A stretch of DNA of 49,673 nucleotides, taken from Alphaproteobacteria bacterium. Lineage in GTDB: Bacteria; Pseudomonadota; Alphaproteobacteria; Caulobacterales; Caulobacteraceae. The stretch is from assembly GCA_018820665.1 (NCBI GenBank), contig JAHJNW010000018.1, positions 1-49,673 on the forward strand. The letters run 5' to 3'. Every line of letters begins with the position of its first letter. The stretch's first letter is position 1. The notes under the pieces are model-generated. The model saw only the letters and a list, made by a program, of their open reading frames with translations, had not been told where the DNA came from and did not search any database. Below are positions 36,454 through 47,663 of the stretch, piece by piece. A program made the position numbers and the translations under genes.

Positions 36454-37740
36454 TCAAAAGCGGTCGAAACCCGCGACTTCGTACCAGCTTTGCTTGGAAC
36501 CTCCGGTCAAATCGACCGTCGCTGTTCGTAACAAGCTCGATGTATTGCGGATCGAATGGATCGACATCTCTCCTGCGTCTGGACCGAGCCCTCGGTGATG
36601 TGGGTAGAGCAGCAAAAGCCCGGGGCACCGATAGAGTTGGCTGTAGGCCATCATCTGATACACGTCTGCTTGGCTGACCCCCTGCTTGGGGTCGTCGACC
36701 GCACGGCTGACGCGCTTCCATTTCGTGTCGATGATCAACTCGACCCCGCCCTTACGTTTCACTAGAATGTCCGGCTTGGTCATGAAGCGGCCGGTCCCGG
36801 TCTCCGCATCTTCGAGACAGTAGAGGCGGCCGCCTTGGGCGTGGACGGTTAGTTCGGTGCCGCTAAACGCACGCTTGAGACTGCGCGCTACGTAGGCTTC
36901 GAAGAGGCGGCTCATGTCGAATGTGAGCGAGAACCCGTTCTGTGAGCCGCTTGAGGTGGTTTGGAAGCGGTCGCCCAGGAGAAGCCTCGCCAGCTCTACC
37001 AGCTCCCGCCAACGGCTGTTGGTTCGGTCTAGGATCAGGCTGTCCCATGCCAACGCGCTGGGCCGTAAGCTACGAATGTCGGCGTAGAAGAAAGCGAGTT
37101 CGCGCAGCCGGCGCTGATTCTCAGCCGACGCCGAGACGCGGACCAGCCGGTCCACGGTCACCTTCATGATCTGATTCAGCAGAATGTCGGGCGACAGATC
37201 ATCGTAGCGGCAGGCCAGGCGGTCGGGGCGAGCAATCAAGGTTGTGAACTGCCGCGTGACGTCCAGCTGACCGCGCAAGGCCGTCAGATCGTCTTCGTGC
37301 GCCAGATAGCGGCGCGGCATGCCTTTGCGCACTTCATCCGCCAGCTTGCGGGAGAATAGCCCGATCAGGATTTCGAGCAGCGTCTCCTTCTGCCAGCTCA
37401 GTTCCGTCATGGCGCCGGCGGCTATGTCGAGGTCCAGGGCAACTGACAGCATGTGGACCAGCCGGTGACGAATCTGGCCATGATCCGTAGCCCCATCCGC
37501 CCCGGGTACGTCGATCTTGGGCAGAATCTCCAGCGAGACGCCATCAGCGGCCAGCACGCCGACCACCTGCCGCGCGCCCAGAGCGCGACGCCCATGGATC
37601 AAGATGCTGCCGCCGTCCCTGCCGCCCATTGGAGAAGCTCGCGCGACCGCCACAAGGCGGTCGGCAGCGTCCTCACAGATGACGTCGTCGCCCTTGCCGT
37701 AGGGCAGCGATCCCCATTCCAGGACGGTGCGGCGGATCAC
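36454..37740 (-). CDS. mcrC: McrC, nuclease subunit of a McrBC-type modification-dependent restriction system
   Basis: 428 residues from the GTG at 37740, whose first four bases overlap the mcrB stop (GTGA); starting at the ATG-like codon at 37788 would add 16 residues inside mcrB. The N-terminal region binds McrB in known systems. The C-terminal PD-(D/E)XK nuclease is clear: Pro323-Asp324 in MTKPDILV, then Asp338-x-Lys340 in LIIDTKWKRV, followed by DVYQMMAYSQLY. With McrB it would cut DNA carrying modified bases. It converges on the 1249-residue gene with 186 bases between the stops. Confidence 0.93.
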   Translation of the reverse strand: MIRRTVLEWGSLPYGKGDDVICEDAADRLVAVARASPMGGRDGGSILIHGRRALGARQVVGVLAADGVSLEILPKIDVPGADGATDHGQIRHRLVHMLSVALDLDIAAGAMTELSWQKETLLEILIGLFSRKLADEVRKGMPRRYLAHEDDLTALRGQLDVTRQFTTLIARPDRLACRYDDLSPDILLNQIMKVTVDRLVRVSASAENQRRLRELAFFYADIRSLRPSALAWDSLILDRTNSRWRELVELARLLLGDRFQTTSSGSQNGFSLTFDMSRLFEAYVARSLKRAFSGTELTVHAQGGRLYCLEDAETGTGRFMTKPDILVKRKGGVELIIDTKWKRVSRAVDDPKQGVSQADVYQMMAYSQLYRCPGLLLLYPHHRGLGPDAGEMSIHSIRNTSSLLRTATVDLTGGSKQSWYEVAGFDRF

Positions 37741-39896
37741 TGGAAGTCGGCGTAGGCGTCGGCCGCGAACTCGCTCCGCACCGTCCACCGCCAGCGTGTA
37801 TCGCCGCCCTCGAAGTCAGATCCGGTGGGCGGTTTCAGCTCCGCGCGCTCTAGGAATCGGCCAGGCTTGCCTGTGTCCGCATCGCCGAGCACCAGAGCGA
37901 CCTTGCTCCAGTCCTCGTAGAAATACTCTGCCAGCAGCGGAATTACCTTGTGGCGCATCACGGCGTCCACATTGTCCCGGGAGGCGCACTTGATGAAGTA
38001 GGCGTGGCCGATCTGATGCTCGCGATCGAAGAGATACTCGATCCGGTCGTTCAGGGTCCGCAGCAGCTTGCCGAGATGGACGCCGCAACTTGCGCTGGCC
38101 GTTTTCAGTTCGGGCAATTCCGGGTCCGGCATCAGTTCACGGAACTCGAAGCGGCGACGCAGGGCCGTGTCGAGCAGGGCGATCGAGCGGTCAGCGGTGT
38201 TCATCGTGCCGATGACGTGCAGGTTGGCAGGCACGCCGAAGGCCTCCTTGGAATAGGGCAGGCGCACCTTTAACCCGCCGCCTTCAGGCGTGGTCCGTTT
38301 GTCGGGTTCCAGGAGGGTGATCAGCTCGCCAAAGACCTTGGAAATGTTGGCGCGATTAATTTCGTCGATGATCAGGACAAACGGCTCGGGCGGCCCGCCG
38401 GCTTCGTCACCCGTGGAAATTAGGCGCTCCAAGGCAGCCAAGTTGAGGTCAGCCCGGTTCAGCTCATAGATGCTCTTCATCATGAAGCGCTTATCTTTGA
38501 CCAGTTCTTGGACCGGCAGGCCGGCGGCGTCTGACCAGAGCCAATTGACCGCTCGACGGTGTGCGTAGTCGCCTTCCGGGCGAGGAGAGAACTCGTAGTC
38601 TCCGCTCACCTCGCCGATAGCGCGAAACGTCCCATTTCCCTTTGAGATGACAACCAGATCGCCGAGCCTCATCGAATTCCGGAACTTATCGTGGAACTGC
38701 ACCCAGCCGCTATGCGCCGTCGGGACAACTCCGGGAGGCGGCGATTGGCGCCAAGCGTCCATGATCGCCTGACGATCCGAAAATCTTGCGTCGCTCCAGT
38801 CTAACTCCCCATAGCCCAACAGCGTGTAACCCTCGGCCAGGGCCTCCTCGAACAAATAGGCGTCGTCTGGGTTCGAGGCCTCTCCGATCGACATCTTGAA
38901 TACGCGCCGCCCCGTCAGGTCGAAACTCTTGCCCGTGGAGCCCTTACTGGCCGCAGCGCGTGTGGCGATGCGGTGGAAGACGCCGGGGCTGATTTCTAGG
39001 CGGAAGCCGGACTTCTCGTCATCACCCTCCCCATCGCTGCTGGAGACGGGCGGGCGCAGCCCTTCCACGAAGTCCTCGTAGCTGTAGGACTGGTGGAAGG
39101 TGACGAACTCCACCTGACGCGCTTCGACCAGCCGCCGGTATTCCGCTTCGACGGCGGTTCGGTCATCGAAGTTCACTTCCGGAGAACACAGCTTCACCGC
39201 CTCCCGAGCGGTAGCGAAGGTCTTCCCGGTGCCGGGTGGGCCGTAGAGGATGAGATTGGTGGAAGGTGTCGCCATCATCATGGCTTCCTTTGAAAGCTTG
39301 GCTCGGGGAGCTACCGCTGCTGGCGACAGCGTGAAGATAAAGGTCGTCGTCGAGCTGTTCTCCGGCCCGGTGACGGTCGGCTGGCCGACGCCAGCGAGAT
39401 TGCGGAACAGACGGCCGCGCAATGCCTGGCAAACGTTGGCGTGAGCATTGCTCAATCCGAGCGCGTTATGCAGATCGCCAGCGCGAATCGTGACGCTCGA
39501 CTCTCGCTGATCTCGGGCCGGCTGAACGAAGTGCTTCAGCGCATATTGGCGGATACGGTCGGCGTCGCTGTCGGCCATGCCGGCTCCTGATCGATAGTCG
39601 CGGTAGTGCTTGAGAAAGGTGGGCAGGTTCGCCAGGCGGTTGCCTGGATTTTCAGATCGAGGGAACAGCAGCAAATAGCCCGTTCCGCCTGCCTTATGGT
39701 CGGAAATCAGGCCGCGTATCGCCTCGGTGACCGAAGCCAAGAGATCCGCCTCGAACGCCGCATCCAAATCGGCGAAGGGCAGACCCAAGCCTGCCAAATT
39801 CTTCTCGATGGTCTTGAGGTAGTTGATCCGGGTTTCAACTCCGGTCGGCGCATTCCCCCGCGCCAGCAGCATTTGCCTGAACCCCGCCTCGTCCAT
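37737..39896 (-). CDS. mcrB: McrB, AAA+ motor of a McrBC-type system with an inserted EVE-like domain
   Basis: 719 residues. N-terminal ~190 residues form a DNA-recognition region of unassigned type. The AAA+ core has Walker A GPPGTGKT (219-226), Walker B FVLIIDEINR (506-515) and the McrB signature MNTADR (565-570) followed by LLDTALRRRFEF. Between Walker A and B, about 330-455, sits an insertion with GYTLLGYGELDWSDARF, SGWVQFHDKFRNSMRLGDLVVISKGNGTFRAIGEV, which looks like an EVE/PUA-type modified-base reader. It drives translocation for McrC. ATG at 39896; the restriction-modification operon is divergent across 132 bases. Confidence 0.94.
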   Translation of the reverse strand: MDEAGFRQMLLARGNAPTGVETRINYLKTIEKNLAGLGLPFADLDAAFEADLLASVTEAIRGLISDHKAGGTGYLLLFPRSENPGNRLANLPTFLKHYRDYRSGAGMADSDADRIRQYALKHFVQPARDQRESSVTIRAGDLHNALGLSNAHANVCQALRGRLFRNLAGVGQPTVTGPENSSTTTFIFTLSPAAVAPRAKLSKEAMMMATPSTNLILYGPPGTGKTFATAREAVKLCSPEVNFDDRTAVEAEYRRLVEARQVEFVTFHQSYSYEDFVEGLRPPVSSSDGEGDDEKSGFRLEISPGVFHRIATRAAASKGSTGKSFDLTGRRVFKMSIGEASNPDDAYLFEEALAEGYTLLGYGELDWSDARFSDRQAIMDAWRQSPPPGVVPTAHSGWVQFHDKFRNSMRLGDLVVISKGNGTFRAIGEVSGDYEFSPRPEGDYAHRRAVNWLWSDAAGLPVQELVKDKRFMMKSIYELNRADLNLAALERLISTGDEAGGPPEPFVLIIDEINRANISKVFGELITLLEPDKRTTPEGGGLKVRLPYSKEAFGVPANLHVIGTMNTADRSIALLDTALRRRFEFRELMPDPELPELKTASASCGVHLGKLLRTLNDRIEYLFDREHQIGHAYFIKCASRDNVDAVMRHKVIPLLAEYFYEDWSKVALVLGDADTGKPGRFLERAELKPPTGSDFEGGDTRWRWTVRSEFAADAYADFQ

Positions 39897-40007
39897 TCTC
39901 TGCCTTGTCCTCCCCGGACGTCAGTTTTGGTCGTCCGCCGCGCGCCGGGAACGTGTTTTACCGGATTAGCCCTGCCACAACCTGCTGTAGCCCGCTAAGC
40001 TCAGTCA

Positions 40008-40021
40008 CCAATAATCATTGG
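40008..40021. promoter_or_regulatory. Palindrome just upstream of the methyltransferase operon
   Basis: CCAATAATCATTGG is an inverted repeat with a 4-base centre, ending seven bases before the ATG at 40029. It lies in the 132-base divergent region shared with mcrB. Its placement over the translation start region would suit an autoregulatory operator, but no regulator is known for it. Confidence 0.3.
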
Positions 40022-40028
40022 CGCTTTC

Positions 40029-40682
40029 ATGAGTCTCATCAAATCCAAGAAACGGGTCGCCGACCATGGGGAGGTCTTCACTCCCTCATGGTTGGTCGAT
40101 CGCATGCTCGATCTGGTCAAGGGGGAGAGCGAGCGCATCGATTCCCGCTTCCTCGAACCCGCATGCGGGAGCGGCAACTTCTTGGTGCGTATCCTTCAGC
40201 GCAAGCTAGACACGGTCGAGGTGAAGTATGGCCGGTCCAAGTTCGAGAAGCATATTTACGGACTGGTCGCCGTGGCCTCTTGCTACGGCATCGAGTTGCT
40301 GGCCGACAACATCGCCGAGTGCCGGACTAACATGCTGGCGCTGTTCTGCAGCTACATGGGCGCGACGTCGGACGACGATGGGTATCACGCCGCATCGCAC
40401 ATCCTGTCGCTGAACCTGATCCATGGCGACGCCCTGTCGATGCGGGCGGCGGACGGCGGTCCGATCACCTTCGTGGAATGGGCGCACATCGGGGCAGGTA
40501 AGTTCCAGCGCCGGGATTTCCGCCTCGATCGCCTCACCCAAGTCGCCGGCCTTAGGGAAGAAGGCTCCCTGTTCCAGCATCTCGGCAAGCATGAGGTGTT
40601 CCAGCCCGTGAAGGCTTGGCCGCCGATGACGGTGCGTGAACTGGCGGCTCGGGATCAAAACCCGGAAGGTGCTGCCGCATGA
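40029..40682 (+). CDS. Small N6-adenine methyltransferase-like subunit lacking motif IV
   Basis: 217 residues. It contains the motif X region (GEVFTPSWLVDRML) and a perfect SAM motif I (FLEPACGSGNFLVRIL, near residue 42), then YGLVAVASCYGIELLADNIAECRTNM, typical of Eco57I/type I M-subunit starts. It stops before any NPPY catalytic motif, so it cannot methylate by itself as written. Overlap with the next gene is ATGA, and that gene does have NPPY. Such a pair suggests a bipartite enzyme or an accessory SAM-binding subunit rather than a simple truncation, because the protein ends with its own helical C-terminus. Confidence 0.78.
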   Translation: MSLIKSKKRVADHGEVFTPSWLVDRMLDLVKGESERIDSRFLEPACGSGNFLVRILQRKLDTVEVKYGRSKFEKHIYGLVAVASCYGIELLADNIAECRTNMLALFCSYMGATSDDDGYHAASHILSLNLIHGDALSMRAADGGPITFVEWAHIGAGKFQRRDFRLDRLTQVAGLREEGSLFQHLGKHEVFQPVKAWPPMTVRELAARDQNPEGAAA

Positions 40683-42249
40683 CCGACACCGCGCCCTTTG
40701 CTCTGCTCAAACGCAATCCTGATGTCCTGACCTGCATCGCCAATCTGTCGAACGATGAGGTCTTCACCCCGCCCGAGTTCGCGCATCGGATGCTTGACAC
40801 CTTGGCCGAGGGCTGGGCCAGCGCCAACGACGGCGCGAACATCTGGGCCGACAGCAGCGTCACCTTCCTGGACCCCTGCACCAAGTCGGGTGTCTTCCTG
40901 CGCGAGATCGCCAAGCGGATGATCGACGGCCTGGCTGACGAAATCCCAGACCTTCAAAAGCGGGTTGATCATATTCTGACGAAACAGGTGTTCGGGGTCG
41001 GGATCACTCAGTTGACCGCCCTATTGGCTCGCCGAAGCCTCTACTGCTCCAAATGGGCCAATAGCGAGCATTCGATCGCGACCGGGTTCGACGATGAGCA
41101 CGGCAACGTCTGGTTCGAACGGACCGAGCACGTCTGGGAGAGCGGAAGATGCCGATTTTGCGGGGCAACTATACAAAATCTTGATCGCGGCGACGCCAGC
41201 GAAACCTACGCATACCCCTTTATCCATACTGATGACCCGGCGACATTGTGCGCCAAGATTGCTGGAGCACACATGCAGTTCGATGTGATTATCGGTAATC
41301 CGCCGTACCAACTTTCGGATGCAAGCGATTCTGCCAGCGCGAGCCCGATATATCAGAAATTCATCGAGCAATCGATGATGCTTGAGCCGAGATACTTGTC
41401 GATGGTTGTTCCATCGAGGTGGTTCGGTGGCGGTAAGGGCCTAGACGAATTTCGAGCAAAAATGCTCAAAGATCAGCGGCTTCAGACTATAGTTGACTAT
41501 ATCATCGATAAGGATGCATTTCCCAAGGTCAACATCAATGGCGGGCTGAACTACTTCTTGTGGGGACGCGATCACGTCGGTGACTGTACAATTATTACGG
41601 TCGAGCCGGGCGGCCTTATGGGTGAGCCCGCGACAAGGCCTCTGGATGAATTTGATGTTCTCATAAGGCGTAACGGGGCCGTCCCGATCTTGCGGAAGGT
41701 CTTAGCCAAAGCCAGCCCTACTTTTGACCGGCGCGTCTCTTCCAGAAAGCCCTTCGGGCTCCCTACTAATTTTTTCGGAGCGGACTCCAAATCAGCATCA
41801 CGTACTGTCAAGTTGCACTCGTCGGGAAGAACGACGTGGATCAAGCCATCTGAAGTGCGCGTGAATTGGGAATGGATTGACCGATGGAAGGTGCTCATTG
41901 GAAGGGCGACAGACGGCAATGAGAAATATCCCTTGCCGATTTGGGATCAGCGCGGACCTTTTGTAGCTGGTCCGGGTGAAGCGTGTACCGAGACCTGTTT
42001 GGTTGCAGCAGTCGCGTCCAACAAAGTCGAGGCTGAGCGTATCGCTGCATACATGCGTACAAAACTTTTCCGGTTTCTCGTCTCGCTCCGCAAGATGACG
42101 CAAGACAACAAGGCGGATATTTTCGCATTTGTCCCAGACCTTACTATGGACCGGATCTGGACCGACGCTCAATTGTATAAGGAGTACGGCCTAACGGCGG
42201 ACGAACAGGCCTACATTGACTCCCTGATCCGCTCGATGGAGGCGGCGGA

Positions 42250-42253
<4 letters not shown>
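40679..42253 (+). CDS. Eco57I-like adenine DNA methyltransferase with recognition domain
   Basis: 524 residues. Motif X FTPPEFAHRML, a variant motif I FLDPCTKSGVFLREI in which the usual Gly-Ser is Lys-Ser, a CRFCG knuckle, and the catalytic motif IV VIIGNPPYQLSD (around residue 205) are followed by SPIYQKFIEQSMMLEPRYLSMVVPSRW. The C-terminal half should be the target-recognition region. From about 41150 the DNA becomes visibly richer in A and T than both flanks, suggesting that this half was exchanged. I recall the KSG variant as usual in this family. The downstream helicase-nuclease starts on its stop codon (TTGA). Confidence 0.85.
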
Positions 42254-44826
<2,573 letters not shown>

Positions 44827-44832
44827 GTGGAA

Positions 44833-44873
44833 GCCGCCGGTTGGGGTTGGGGGCGTCGTCCCCAGCCGGCGGC
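44833..44873 (+). terminator. Strong hairpin after the restriction operon
   Basis: A 14-bp stem, GCCGCCGGTTGGGG with CCCCAGCCGGCGGC (one G-T pair), closes a 13-base loop, seven bases after the helicase stop. There is no T-run after it, so it is not a canonical intrinsic terminator, but its place between convergent genes suits transcription arrest or RNA 3'-end protection. Confidence 0.55.
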
Positions 44874-44928
44874 TGAGTCACCTTAGCATTTTTGGCGGGA
44901 ATCTTGAGGCAAAGGCTAAGATGACTCA
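44874..44928. repeat. Second inverted repeat beside the recombinase gene
   Basis: TGAGTCACCTTAGC (44874-44887) pairs with GCTAAGATGACTCA (44915-44928) at 13 of 14 positions across a 27-base centre. It follows directly on the G/C hairpin. It may terminate the recombinase transcript from the other strand or be a protein-binding site; nothing in the sequence decides. Confidence 0.5.
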
Positions 44929-45015
44929 GGTTTCAACGCTCTGATTAGGCAGCAGAAATCCTAAGCATTGATGCTGGAACCTGACGAAAACGCCGTCTCT
45001 CAGGGACAGGCCGCG

Positions 45016-46356
45016 CTACGCGGCCTGAAGTCCCATGGCTACAGCCCAATCATTCACTTGATCGTCGGTTAGACCCCCGTCGGCCCACTGTGCAGGTCGC
45101 CCGGGTGCCCTGCGACGGCGGCGGGTCAGGGTCTTTCTGACGCCGGGCCCGGCATAGAATTTCAGTTTCGTCCGGTCGCCATGGTAATCCTGCATCGCGG
45201 GGGCCGCGTCTTGAATGAAATCGGAAGCATCGCCACCAGCCGCGATGTGCTGCTCGATCGCAGCCGCTCTTGCTACACCCTGCCGATCCAGCATGTAGCG
45301 GTCGAGGATCGTGGTGATCTGACCCAGCAGGTGCCCAGTCCGAGATGCAATCTTGGTTTCCGTGAGTCCAAGACGCGACATTTCACACACGGCAGAGTGA
45401 CGTAGGACCCGCAGCTCGTGCAGGGGATCGCCTGCGCTTAGGATGTGCGCCCTGAGCTCGGTCATGACCGCGTGCATCGACCCAAACCGTGTGCCCGTGA
45501 ATGCATCGTTGAACAAATAGGGAGATTCTGCGATCCGTGCGGCGTCAATCTGGTCGCGAAGTTCACGCGGCAACGGGATGTAGACCAGCTCTCCGCCTTT
45601 GCCCTGCTTCACGCCGAGGGCACCTTTGACGTATTCAATGTCATGTCTTGTGGCGAGTGCGTCACCCATTCTCTGGCCGATAAAGAACTGAACCCGGAGG
45701 AAGGCAGCAAGGCCAGGCTGTCCAATCTCGATTGCGCCTTTCGCGTATTGCTCAACGACCGCAGCGTCCCACAGATGCACTGCCGCCGGCACGGGCGGCG
45801 TCCATGACATTCCTTTGGATGGGTTTGGGATCTTCCAGATCAAAAAAGCGAGTTCGCCAAGGATGTTCCAGAAGCTTCGAACGCTCAATCGTTCAAACTG
45901 GCGATCATCAAAGTGCCGGAGCATCGCGCTGATGTGTGCGCGGCTTACGGTATCGAAGTCGGGGTGTCCGCGACTCGCGGACCACTCCAGGATGATGTTC
46001 GACGCTCGGAGATTGCGATAGCGGGCTTCTGCGCTCAGGGTGCGATAGCGCTCGTCGTTGAGGTAGACTGTAACCAATTCGACGATAGTCCTCCGGTCAC
46101 GGCCTTCCAGCAGCCCGGCCAACCGAAGCTCTTCGTCGAGCTGAGCGTTAAGCCGTTCGGCGTCGCTCCTTACCGCACGCCTGAACCATCCCTCATTCAG
46201 TGAGCCCCTGTCTGGGCCGATCTCGGGGAGGCTGATGGTCTGAGGCCAATCCATCGGGCGAATGTTGTCGGGAACGCTGAATGAAACCGCATGGGTGCCA
46301 TCAGTCCGTGGGCGCCACCGCACGTAGCGGCCTAGGTCGAATTGCTTCTCGGTCAT
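45016..46356 (-). CDS. Second tyrosine recombinase, internal to the island
   Basis: 446 residues, start ATG 46356 with GAGGAG six bases upstream. The N-terminal SAM-like core-binding domain spans about 115-215. The catalytic domain shows Arg in FFIGQRMGDAL, a Lys in KQGKGGELVYIPL, RVLRHSA (the usual HxLRH has Arg in place of the first His), TGH and the nucleophile Tyr in LDRYM. A basic tail (TRRRRRAPGRP) follows. It is far from the att repeat, so it is unlikely to be the main integrase; it may be a leftover from an earlier insertion or resolve another site. Confidence 0.85.
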   Translation of the reverse strand: MTEKQFDLGRYVRWRPRTDGTHAVSFSVPDNIRPMDWPQTISLPEIGPDRGSLNEGWFRRAVRSDAERLNAQLDEELRLAGLLEGRDRRTIVELVTVYLNDERYRTLSAEARYRNLRASNIILEWSASRGHPDFDTVSRAHISAMLRHFDDRQFERLSVRSFWNILGELAFLIWKIPNPSKGMSWTPPVPAAVHLWDAAVVEQYAKGAIEIGQPGLAAFLRVQFFIGQRMGDALATRHDIEYVKGALGVKQGKGGELVYIPLPRELRDQIDAARIAESPYLFNDAFTGTRFGSMHAVMTELRAHILSAGDPLHELRVLRHSAVCEMSRLGLTETKIASRTGHLLGQITTILDRYMLDRQGVARAAAIEQHIAAGGDASDFIQDAAPAMQDYHGDRTKLKFYAGPGVRKTLTRRRRRAPGRPAQWADGGLTDDQVNDWAVAMGLQAA

Positions 46357-46568
46357 TCAGCACTCCTCTTTTTATTTCATAGGCAGGTCCTTTGCCGCTC
46401 CAGGGTGGAGATCGAGCATGCGCTGTATCGTGTAGTTATCCAAAAAAGTCAAGTATAAAACGCACAACTATTGAACATCGAGGTAAGGTTAACATTGTTG
46501 CTTGCACGGTTAATTATCATCCGACGAAATTGAGTGCTTTTTTCCAAGAAGCTTGTGAGCGCTGGTCT
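46357..46568 (-). promoter_or_regulatory. AT-rich region upstream of the second recombinase
   Basis: 212 bases with no supported gene, much richer in A and T than its surroundings. On the minus strand it holds the ribosome site of the recombinase (GAGGAG, complement of 46363-46368) and a TTGACT hexamer (complement of 46447-46452) followed after 17 bases by GATACA, a poor -10. The promoter assignment is therefore weak. Confidence 0.35.
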
Positions 46569-46874
46569 TTAGATCGCGCGTCGCTTCCGGGATAGCTGGA
46601 CCTGAACGCCGTGACGAAGGCGAGCCCCTGCGCCCCCGGCGTCGTCGCTGGGCACGAACATCACCCCTAACTCCGCTAGGGTAGTAACCAGTAGCTTGGC
46701 GTTTGCCCTCGTCGTGGGAGACGGACCATTGGTCCCTTCGGCACGCTTAATCGTGTTCGGCGCCAAACCCGTGCGCTCTGAAAGCTCCAGGACAGAGATG
46801 TTCAGGAGGCCCCGCGCGGCTCTTAGCTGGGCACCGGTTGGATGTTCCGCATCTTGATCGCGAGTTGTAGCCAT
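46569..46874 (-). CDS. XRE-family helix-turn-helix regulator
   Basis: 101 residues. The HTH lies at about 15-68: QLRAARGLLNISVLELSERTGLAPNTIKRAE, typical of Cro/CI-type domains. The C-terminal part (LAELGVMFVPSDDAGGAGARLRHG) resembles the short tail of small alphaproteobacterial XRE proteins. It is divergent from the putative nuclease gene across 71 bases that contain a dyad, so it probably represses its own and the neighbouring promoter. The last residues (QVQLSRKRRAI) are basic. Confidence 0.82.
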   Translation of the reverse strand: MATTRDQDAEHPTGAQLRAARGLLNISVLELSERTGLAPNTIKRAEGTNGPSPTTRANAKLLVTTLAELGVMFVPSDDAGGAGARLRHGVQVQLSRKRRAI

Positions 46875-46883
46875 GGGCCCTTG

Positions 46884-46917
46884 TTGACTCTTTAGCCCAA
46901 TTCCGAATTTATGGGCT
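46884..46917. promoter_or_regulatory. Candidate promoter and operator dyad between the XRE and nuclease genes
   Basis: TTGACT (46884-46889) and ATTTAT (46907-46912) are 17 bases apart and point toward the plus-strand gene at 46946. A dyad, AGCCCA at 46894-46899 with TGGGCT at 46912-46917, holds an inner AATT-CCG-AATT and overlaps the promoter. This is the expected arrangement for repression by the adjacent XRE protein. The -10 is weak. Confidence 0.45.
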
Positions 46918-46945
46918 CATTGTTCTTCGAGAGGCCCACCACACC

Positions 46946-47512
46946 ATGCTGATGCCCAAGCCGCAATGTCCGATCCACGGAGAGCGCCTGCACCGCAGGA
47001 GCTGCCGCGCCTGCAATGCCGCTTATATGCGCGCCTATTATAAGGAGCGCCGTCGGCGGTCACCGGCCCATGAGATGTGGGATCGCGCGCGTAAGCGCGC
47101 GCGCCGGTTTGCGATCCAGTTCGAGCTGCCACGCGGGTCCGTCGTGATTCCGACGGTTTGTCCAGCGCTCGGATCGCCGATCGAAGCCACCGGCCCCCGC
47201 ACGCCGACGTCCCCGTCCCTCGACCGCATCCGGCCGGATGAAGGCTACGTGACGGGCAATGTCCGGGTTCTGTCGGATCACGCTAATCGGATGAAAGGCA
47301 ATCTTACCCTCGCCGATCTGGAGCGACGGCAATATTCCACCCAGGGGCCGCGTGCCGCCGAGTATGCGCGGCTGGCCGAATACGTCCGCCGCGAGGCTCT
47401 GCTGGCGGAAGTCCGCGCCAAGGCCGCCCTCGGCGGGCGGATGGGCGAGGAGTGGGGCCGGATCGCTCGCTTCCTCGACCGCGCCTTCATCCGTGCCGAC
47501 TGGAAGCGCTAA
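46946..47512 (+). CDS. Putative phage-type nuclease with zinc-knuckle N-terminus
   Basis: 188 residues. The N-terminus has a CxxH...CxxC arrangement (CPIHGERLHRRSCRAC), probably zinc-binding, followed by a basic helix. The core SPSLDRIRPDEGYVTGNVRVLSDHANRMKGN matches a pattern I recall from HNH-like phage proteins (SLDRI...GYVxGNV...AN..K), with VCPALGSPI upstream. The classical HNH His is not obvious, so nuclease activity is inferred. It is divergent from the XRE gene and may belong to the island's maintenance genes rather than to defence. Confidence 0.55.
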   Translation: MLMPKPQCPIHGERLHRRSCRACNAAYMRAYYKERRRRSPAHEMWDRARKRARRFAIQFELPRGSVVIPTVCPALGSPIEATGPRTPTSPSLDRIRPDEGYVTGNVRVLSDHANRMKGNLTLADLERRQYSTQGPRAAEYARLAEYVRREALLAEVRAKAALGGRMGEEWGRIARFLDRAFIRADWKR

Positions 47513-47663
47513 GGCAAATTCGTCCTTTACAGCAATGACTTAGCCTAATGCGAGTTTGACTCGGTCGGCGTTTTCCAGTAGCAAGCTTGGGACGACATCA
47601 GGAGGACAGTCTGACCTCGCCGGGAATGGTCCCGGTGGGACACTGCTTGTCCGGAGTCGTCAC

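Noticed and set aside
46392-46595. 67-residue plus-strand frame in the AT-rich gap upstream of the second recombinase
   Set aside because: Overlaps the end of the XRE gene on the other strand and the recombinase promoter region, no ribosome site and no recognisable features.
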